40,682 bases of DNA from Desulfocapsa sp. (GTDB lineage: Bacteria > Desulfobacterota > Desulfobulbia > Desulfobulbales > Desulfocapsaceae): the NCBI GenBank assembly GCA_022712895.1, contig JAFLJS010000012.1, positions 1 to 40,682 of the forward strand, written 5' to 3'. The notes under the pieces were generated by a model. The model saw nothing but the letters and a program-made list of their open reading frames with translations, had not been told where the DNA came from and made no database searches. The translations under genes and the position numbers were made by a program. Positions 35,555-40,682 of this stretch are shown one piece after another (position 1 is the first letter of the stretch; each line of letters starts with the position of its first letter).

Positions 35555-36142
35555 ATGTTTTGCCAAGCCGTTATCTCCGGACATCTCCGGGGTAACGGCT
35601 TTTTTTATGTTTTTTTTCTGGTTGTATTCCTGATTACCCCCATTGTTGTAGAAGCAGCTTATGAGGATGATATTATCCTAGGCGCAAAACAAGGTGATGC
35701 ACAGGCGCAATATGCCCTTGCATTACTCTACGAATATGGTGGCGAAACTGTGGCCAGAGATCATAAAAAATCGCTTCAATTTTTCAGGAAGTCAGCTGAT
35801 AAACAGGTTGCTGGAGCCTGTCTTTACTTAGGCCTTAAGTATGAACATGGCAATGGAGTTGGCCAGGATTATAAAAAGGCAATTTGCTATTATTTGTGTG
35901 CGGCGAGACAGGATTGGCCGATGGCACAATTTTTTCTGGCTGATTTTTATGCACAGGGAAAAGGAGTGAAAACGTCTGTACTAACAGCTCTTGCATGGTT
36001 GGGACTCGCACGTGAACATGGCTACCCAAAGGCTGATATTGAATTTTTACAGCTGCAAGAACAATCAGCAATGAGTGATTTTACAGTACTCGCCACAATG
36101 CAGAAGAGACTCATGGAAAAGGTTACGGAAAGCTGTAACTAA
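35555..36142 (+). CDS. Exported Sel1-repeat protein
   Basis: A 195-residue protein with signal 'FFYVFFLVVFLITPIVVEA' followed by Sel1 units: 'AQYALALLYEYGGETVARDH', 'ACLYLGLKYEHGNGVGQDYK', 'AQFFLADFYAQGKGVKTSVL'. Sel1 repeats form helical protein-binding solenoids; the partner is unknown. The start is uncertain: the frame opens at GTG 35519 and ATG 35555, neither with a good ribosome site. A terminator-like hairpin (35567-35606) lies within the first 18 codons, which is unusual. Confidence 0.72.
   Translation: MFCQAVISGHLRGNGFFYVFFLVVFLITPIVVEAAYEDDIILGAKQGDAQAQYALALLYEYGGETVARDHKKSLQFFRKSADKQVAGACLYLGLKYEHGNGVGQDYKKAICYYLCAARQDWPMAQFFLADFYAQGKGVKTSVLTALAWLGLAREHGYPKADIEFLQLQEQSAMSDFTVLATMQKRLMEKVTESCN
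35567..35606 (+). terminator. Terminator-like hairpin inside the start of the Sel1 gene
   Basis: GCCGTTA (35567-35573) pairs with TAACGGC (35593-35599), with inner TCCGG/CCGG pairing, followed by seven T's (35600-35606). It looks like a Rho-independent terminator for the upstream lipoprotein transcript but overlaps the predicted signal-peptide codons of the next gene. Confidence 0.65.
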
Positions 36143-36253
36143 AAATGTTTTTTGCTTCTGTGGTATAGTAAAATTTGAAATAATTACTATTTTTCTATCT
36201 CCAGAAGATAGTTCACGGATATATCCACAATGCTTTTTAGGGTTTTATAATAG

Positions 36254-38635
36254 ATGGAAATCGATATAGACCGACAGAAAGAAGCTCAGGTAAAAGCTAA
36301 AACACTCCTTGCGAAAGAAGAGCAGAAACGTGCCGAGCGCCGTTTGATACAGCTCCTTGCAAATCTTGAAGAAGGTAATGTTGATGTTCTCTTAAATGAT
36401 GAACTCATGGAGAAATTGCCCTCAATTATCAGTGATTACTGTCAGGTTGGTGATCGTGATAAGGCGCGAATTCTTTTTGAAAAACTTGGCGAAAGCGCAT
36501 GCAACGAAAATAAAAACATACGTGAACGTGCTGTTATGGCGCTCAGTTTTTGCTACAGTGGTCTTAATAAAAAGCAACATGCTGATTTACTGGAAGACGT
36601 GAGTACTATCCTTTTACGTTGGTTGCGGATTGAAACAGAGTTTCTTTCAGCTTGTGATATTGTCTGCAGACAATTACAGGAAAGTGGTATTCGTATGCTG
36701 GAAGAAGGCTTGTGGAAGCAGTGTTACGGTCTTTTGGAAGTTTTTTTTCAGATCCAGTCTGGAACCCTGAAAAAAAGTAATGCTATTCGCAGTGTTGTAT
36801 GTAGGGCTCAGGATGGAATAGCTGCGGATTACATTCTCGAGGAATTAACTCTGGTCAGCCTGCGTGGGCGTGGTGACAGGCGTCAGCAGGCCGAATTGCT
36901 AATAACTCATCTTGGCCGGAAGGCTGCGATCCACCTGCTTAATACATTGCTGAACTGTAAGGAAAAGGAGGATCGGTTACGTCTTGTTGGTCTTATTCCA
37001 GCCACCGGGAATGTCTCTGTTTCTGTTCTTAAAAAATACCTGCAAAAAAAGCTTCCCTGGTACGGGATTCGTAATATCATTCTAATGATAACCGCCATGG
37101 ATGATCAGGAACTCGTTCCTCTGATTATGCCATTTTTAAGTCATGAAGATATTCGGATTCAGCAGCAGGTTCTGGATTGTATAACAGAAGTTGTTACTTC
37201 CAATATGGGAGGGTATCTTCTTGCCGCCTTACCAATTGTTGATGATGTGCTGAAAGTTGAATTAGTTTCCTATCTTGGCCAACTTGGAGAAATCGAGGCG
37301 ATTGATGCTTTTCTAGATCTTCTTGGGCAGCGTGATTCTTTTGCTGATGAAGTGCGTGATGAGTTATTGCAAAAACTTGTCATTCAGGTGCGACTAAGTG
37401 ATTCAATCAGGGCAGTTAATCTTCTGAGCATGCTAGTAGAAGAACGAAGTTCTGAATATGACCCGAAAACAGATCCGGTTCTTCTGGCAGCCAACCAGTC
37501 GTTACAGATTCTGAGACCACGTTTTAATTTGGATAAAAAGGATGCAGTAAAAGAAGATCCTGTAGTAGGAAGTGAGACCCAAGAAGCTCCTCTGGATATA
37601 GATGTTTCCTTTGATGGTGATCCGTCTCAAAAAAACGCAGCGTATCAAAAAGTCCATACAATTAATGATAAGGTTACAGAGTTATTAGGAAATAAGAAGA
37701 TTGAAGAAGCTGGCAAGTTTCTCTATGAAAAGTGTATAGCCGCCGCAGAAGAAAAAGATTTTGAAACAGCAGTGATGTTGCGTGATCGAATACTTGAAGT
37801 TGATCCAAACGCTCTTGCTGAAGTTATTCAGGCGGGTGAAAAAATTGAGGAAGAACGCTCATCTTCAGTTACCTCGAGTCATATAACAATCTGGCAGGAT
37901 ATATATGATTCGTTAACCACAGATGAATTTAACGCTCTGTATTACGCATTACAGTCACGAGAATATGAGACAGGTGCAGTGATCGTTGAGCAGGGAATCA
38001 GCAGTCCTCAACTTTATTTTATTAATTCAGGAGAGGTACGTCTGAGTTGCTGGCGTGGCAAAGATGAAATATTCCTCAAACGAATAGGAGCTGGAGAAAT
38101 TATAGGCGCTGGCCCCTTTTTTGATGTTTCCGTCTGGACAGTTTCGCTCACTGCTCTCAGTAAAACGACAATTCATATGCTTGAGCGAGAGAATTTTCTT
38201 GAGCTCATTGAGCAATACCCTGCAATTGAACGCTGCTTGCTTGATTATTGTCGTAAATCAGAAACCGTCCCGGAATTGCTAAGAATGTCAGGAGAGGATC
38301 GTAGACTTTCAGTTCGGTATCCATTATCACTTATAGTTAAACACGCGCTTCTTGATAAATTTGGGAATGCCAGCATGAAGAGTTTTAAAGGCGAAATTGC
38401 AGACATCTCCAGTTCAGGACTCTCTTTTTATATTCGTATTTCCAGAAAAGAAAATGCACGGCTGATGCTTGGACGTGGTATAAAAACGCAGTTGCCGATC
38501 CCAGGCAAAGGATCTATTACCATTGTAGGGCAGGTCGTGGCTGTCAGGTTTCAGCAGTATGGAGAGAGTGATTATTCTGTCCATGTGCAGTTTAATGAAC
38601 CGATTGCAGACGACGTTGTAAAGCGTGTTGTTTGA
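36254..38635 (+). CDS. Large cytoplasmic HEAT-like / cyclic-nucleotide-binding / PilZ protein
   Basis: 793 residues, no signal peptide. About 1-420 is helical repeats of HEAT character ('LVPLIMPFLSHEDIRIQQQV', 'DVLKVELVSYLGQLGEIEAI'); 430-560 is a linker and a TPR-like part. A CNBD-like jelly roll (about 565-675: 'IVEQGISSPQLYFINSGEVR', 'GAGEIIGAGPFF') follows. The C-terminal PilZ domain has the c-di-GMP motif R684-x3-R688 and D717-x-S719-x2-G722 ('ADISSSGLSF'). In the CNBD the arginine that usually holds the cyclic phosphate is missing ('VWTVSLTALS'), so cAMP binding is doubtful. It is predicted to be a c-di-GMP-responsive scaffold; no target is visible. Confidence 0.82.
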   Translation: MEIDIDRQKEAQVKAKTLLAKEEQKRAERRLIQLLANLEEGNVDVLLNDELMEKLPSIISDYCQVGDRDKARILFEKLGESACNENKNIRERAVMALSFCYSGLNKKQHADLLEDVSTILLRWLRIETEFLSACDIVCRQLQESGIRMLEEGLWKQCYGLLEVFFQIQSGTLKKSNAIRSVVCRAQDGIAADYILEELTLVSLRGRGDRRQQAELLITHLGRKAAIHLLNTLLNCKEKEDRLRLVGLIPATGNVSVSVLKKYLQKKLPWYGIRNIILMITAMDDQELVPLIMPFLSHEDIRIQQQVLDCITEVVTSNMGGYLLAALPIVDDVLKVELVSYLGQLGEIEAIDAFLDLLGQRDSFADEVRDELLQKLVIQVRLSDSIRAVNLLSMLVEERSSEYDPKTDPVLLAANQSLQILRPRFNLDKKDAVKEDPVVGSETQEAPLDIDVSFDGDPSQKNAAYQKVHTINDKVTELLGNKKIEEAGKFLYEKCIAAAEEKDFETAVMLRDRILEVDPNALAEVIQAGEKIEEERSSSVTSSHITIWQDIYDSLTTDEFNALYYALQSREYETGAVIVEQGISSPQLYFINSGEVRLSCWRGKDEIFLKRIGAGEIIGAGPFFDVSVWTVSLTALSKTTIHMLERENFLELIEQYPAIERCLLDYCRKSETVPELLRMSGEDRRLSVRYPLSLIVKHALLDKFGNASMKSFKGEIADISSSGLSFYIRISRKENARLMLGRGIKTQLPIPGKGSITIVGQVVAVRFQQYGESDYSVHVQFNEPIADDVVKRVV

Positions 38636-38787
38636 TGGCGTCGTAAAAACTCTCCATCTCCTTCGTTGCTGCACATTTTCTATCATTACGACGTACCTTA
38701 GTACGCCGAAATGATAGAAAATATTTGCGCCTCGGATATGAAGTTTTTTACTTAACCATCTAAATGCTGGGTTTTTACGAGTTTATC
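38634..38787. repeat. Palindromic dispersed repeat, compact copy
   Basis: Runs from GATGGCGTCGTAAAAAC to GTTTTTACGAGTTTATC with the same central hairpin (CTATCATT / AATGATAG) as 31066-31275 but lacking that copy's extra arm pair. Its left end coincides with the stop codon of the CNBD-PilZ gene (TGA at 38633-38635), so insertion may have set the end of that protein. Confidence 0.85.
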
Positions 38788-38820
38788 GTTTAGTAAATTT
38801 ATAAATGTTCTGGTGGGGCT

Positions 38821-39804
38821 ATGACAGTAAAACTTGATAGGAACAGACTTGTTCTCAGATCATGCACCATTGATCCACCCCTGGCCCTTGCTCCAATGGT
38901 TGGATTATCCCATTCTGCCCTCCGACTGCTTATTGTTGAACTTGGGGGGGCTGGGCTTTTTTTCAGTGAGATGCTTTCTGTTGGGAGACTTCCCTCTGAG
39001 AATGAAAACATCTCTCCCTACCTCTCAAGAACTCCTGCCGAAAGTCCGCTTTTTTATCAGATATTTGCTGGGGCTGGTCAGGATGTGTTACCTGCTATTG
39101 ATCGTTTACATGCATTGAATGCCCAGGGAATAGATTTAAATCTTGGCTGCCCTGCACCTGCCTTGCGTAAACTAGGTGCAGGATCATTTATGGGTGATAA
39201 ATTGATTGCAGCGACTGTGCGAACAATACGTTCAGCAACTAGCCTGCCTCTCAGTGCTAAAATTCGGCTTGGAAAAACGTTGGATGAGAAAAGTCTGGTA
39301 TCTTTCTGTAAAATGCTAGAAGATGAGGGGATAGATCTGCTGACGGTTCATGGACGTTTGCATGGTGAGAAATTTTGTCGAAAAGTTCGCTGGGATTGGA
39401 TTGCCAAGGTCAAAAAATCTGTAGCGGTTCCCGTAATTGCAAACGGCGGAATCTTTTCAGTGGCCGACGCCAGGAAATGCTTGCATGAGTCCTGTGCTGA
39501 TGGGTTGATGATTGGTCGAGGTGCTGCTGTTCGCCCTTGGATTTTTGCTGAAATTGCTCAAGATCTCTATGGCCTGGAAATTTCGAAAAGGCCATCGTTA
39601 ACTGAGATTTATTTTCGTTTTATAGCATTACTTGAAGCTCGTTTTCAACCAGAACGAAGACTTGGGCGTTTGAAGCAATTTACCCATTATTACGCTGAAA
39701 ACTTTGCTTTTGGTCACCACCTTGCCACTGGTGTACAAAATGCAGATAGTATAGAAGAGGCGAGTGACACTGCCGGAAAGTTTTTTGAAAAGTCAGACAA
39801 ATAG
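38821..39804 (+). CDS. tRNA-dihydrouridine synthase (Dus family)
   Basis: A 327-residue FMN enzyme reducing uridine to dihydrouridine in tRNA. Motifs: 'LALAPMVGLSHSALR', 'FYQIFAGAGQDVL', catalytic Cys110 in 'IDLNLGCPAPALRKLGAG', 'LLTVHGRLHGEKF', 'PVIANGGIFSVADA', 'GLMIGRGAAVRPWIF'. The C-terminal helical domain is complete. It cannot be assigned to DusA, B or C subfamily with confidence. ATG 38821 has GGTGGGG immediately upstream. It probably forms an operon with the phasin-like gene 17 nt downstream. Confidence 0.92.
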   Translation: MTVKLDRNRLVLRSCTIDPPLALAPMVGLSHSALRLLIVELGGAGLFFSEMLSVGRLPSENENISPYLSRTPAESPLFYQIFAGAGQDVLPAIDRLHALNAQGIDLNLGCPAPALRKLGAGSFMGDKLIAATVRTIRSATSLPLSAKIRLGKTLDEKSLVSFCKMLEDEGIDLLTVHGRLHGEKFCRKVRWDWIAKVKKSVAVPVIANGGIFSVADARKCLHESCADGLMIGRGAAVRPWIFAEIAQDLYGLEISKRPSLTEIYFRFIALLEARFQPERRLGRLKQFTHYYAENFAFGHHLATGVQNADSIEEASDTAGKFFEKSDK

Positions 39805-39821
39805 CCAGTGGAGGACGGAAA

Positions 39822-40133
39822 ATGATAGATTTAGTGAAAAAGGTTCTGTTAACAGGAGTAGGGGTTGCGGCCCTTAGCAAAGAAAAAATAGAAGAGCTGG
39901 CCAAAGATCTTGCCGACAAAGGGAAGATGACAGAGAAGGAAGGGAAGGCACTCGTTGATCAGCTTATGCAAAGTTCTGATGAGGCACGTCAGGCGCTACA
40001 AAAACAGGTTGAAGCAAAAGTGCAGACTGTCCTTGAAAAAATGGATCTTGCTAAAAAGAGCGATCTTGATGCCTTGAAACTTGAGATTGAAACACTTAAA
40101 AATCCGGAAGAAAAGGGTGATAGTGAAGTTTAA
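39822..40133 (+). CDS. Phasin-like coiled-coil protein
   Basis: A 103-residue helical protein: N-terminal 'MIDLVKKVLLTGVGVAALSK', then charged heptad-like helices 'KIEELAKDLADKGKMTEKEG' and C-terminal 'DLDALKLEIETLK'. This pattern is that of short proteins annotated as phasin family; granule binding is not shown by sequence and the protein may have another role. GGAGG lies 7 nt before ATG. It follows dus by 17 nt. Confidence 0.75.
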   Translation: MIDLVKKVLLTGVGVAALSKEKIEELAKDLADKGKMTEKEGKALVDQLMQSSDEARQALQKQVEAKVQTVLEKMDLAKKSDLDALKLEIETLKNPEEKGDSEV

Positions 40134-40144
40134 AAGAGGACGTC

Positions 40145-40204
40145 AGAACAATGAATTCGAAATGTTGAACCGATAAGGTAAAACACTCCGATATTCAATG
40201 TTCT
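40145..40204. terminator. Terminator-like inverted repeat between convergent genes
   Basis: AGAACAATGAAT (40145-40156) and ATTCAATGTTCT (40193-40204) pair with one mismatch around a long loop, followed by CTTTT on the plus strand. It sits between the phasin-like gene and the convergent helicase end. Confidence 0.4.
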
Positions 40205-40223
40205 CTTTTGCAGGTTTCTGCTA

Positions 40224-40682
40224 TTAGTACTGTTTAGGTCTGCGGGATTTACGATGCGTAAAAGGTTTCTTTTTCCCGCCATACTCCTTTTTACTTGCAG
40301 GTATTGCTTGGGTAACTTCAATTGCGACCTGTTTCCCGTTAATCTCAGACTGTTGAAACGCTTTTAAAATCTGCGCGGTATATCTACTGTCTGCCTCAAG
40401 GCGAGCGGAGTTCCTGAGGATTTCTATCTGGCCGATTTTGATACGGCCAACATTCTCGATTTCGTTAATTTTCCCTATAATTCCCTGGGGCATAATGCCT
40501 TGCCGTCTCCCTACGTTAAGCTGAAATGTCGTGAATTTCTGATTGGGATGTATTGATTTTCGTGGATCAGTATGATTACGGTCTCTACTATTCTGCTTTA
40601 AGTCTCTTGTTGAGACATTCAGGTCAGGTGCGTCCTTATAATAATCGAGGAATTTGTTAAACTGTAGAGAAACAAAATGTTT
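40224..40682 (-). CDS. C-terminal part of a DEAD-box RNA helicase with a DbpA-type RNA-binding domain (partial)
   Basis: The minus-strand frame is open from the window edge to the stop at 40224, giving 152 residues. The pattern 'FQLNVGRRQGIMPQGIIGKI', 'VGRIKIGQIEILRNSARLEA', 'GKQVAIEV' matches the DbpA/DeaD C-terminal RNA-binding domain, followed by a basic tail 'KKKPFTHRKSRRPKQY'. The helicase core must lie beyond 40682. The family fit is good; which helicase cannot be told. Confidence 0.75.
   Translation of the reverse strand, partial: KHFVSLQFNKFLDYYKDAPDLNVSTRDLKQNSRDRNHTDPRKSIHPNQKFTTFQLNVGRRQGIMPQGIIGKINEIENVGRIKIGQIEILRNSARLEADSRYTAQILKAFQQSEINGKQVAIEVTQAIPASKKEYGGKKKPFTHRKSRRPKQY

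Noticed and set aside
38944-38950. G7 run in the dus gene as a phase-variation site
   Set aside because: Shorter than the G9/G10 runs and in a housekeeping gene with intact frame; weak case.
1-40682. CRISPR arrays, prophage, insertion sequence transposases or rRNA genes
   Set aside because: No regularly spaced direct repeats, phage genes, transposase-like proteins or rRNA sequence were seen.

Overview
The window reads like the chromosome of a sulfate-reducing or related anaerobic deltaproteobacterium (Desulfobacterota), perhaps near Desulfobulbales. This is inferred from gene content only: a Wood-Ljungdahl (CODH/acetyl-CoA synthase) cluster joined to Hdr/Mvh-type electron-transfer genes, several selenocysteine (UGA) genes, a periplasmic multiheme cytochrome, a DsrE-like protein and moderate G+C. 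I cannot name a species.

Layout. 1-4598: the edge of an unidentified minus-strand gene, a truncated repeat copy, a DsrE-like protein and a lysine-2,3-aminomutase-family radical SAM enzyme (minus), then a divergent malic enzyme (plus) and a convergent MORN-repeat lipoprotein. 4599-5260: a 662-bp intergenic stretch. 5261-22718: a co-directional block of about 17 kb ending in a clear terminator, folD - cooS/acsA - metF::acsD fusion - acsB - acsC - fdhA - hdrA - mvhD. 22775-26597: a minus-strand run with a lytic transglycosylase, an M18 aminopeptidase, an SprA-related protein and an unknown membrane-anchored protein. 26834-27769: Mn-type pyrophosphatase. 27965-30902: rarA followed, with an overlap, by a metallophosphatase-like tetraheme cytochrome whose reading frame continues through an in-frame UGA. 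31326-40682: response-regulator/GAF/cyclase, S4 protein, gabD, lipoprotein, Sel1 protein, a large CNBD-PilZ protein, Dus, a phasin-like protein and the end of an RNA helicase.

How the main block works together. FolD handles methenyl/methylene-tetrahydrofolate. The MetF half of the fusion makes methyl-THF. The corrinoid iron-sulfur protein (AcsC plus the AcsD half of the fusion) carries the methyl group. CooS/AcsA and AcsB make or cleave acetyl-CoA. A 1394-residue formate dehydrogenase fused to a GltD-like flavoprotein, plus HdrA and MvhD, probably form a formate/NAD(P)H/ferredoxin electron-transfer complex feeding or draining the pathway. No hdrB, hdrC, fhs, acsE or cooC is seen here.

The most striking observations are: (1) four apparent selenoprotein genes, three consecutive (fdhA, hdrA, mvhD) and a fourth, less expected one in the tetraheme cytochrome protein, where UGA stands in a P-C-G-U motif; each has a short hairpin 12-21 nt downstream of the UGA with a G-containing apical loop; (2) a MetF-AcsD fusion joined by a roughly 250-residue Ala/Lys/Asp-rich linker with a possible internal start; (3) the FdhA-GltD-ferredoxin fusion; (4) a dispersed palindromic repeat family with four copies in 40 kb, two flanked by 8-9 bp direct repeats; (5) a 102-bp inverted repeat inside the operon between acsB and acsC.
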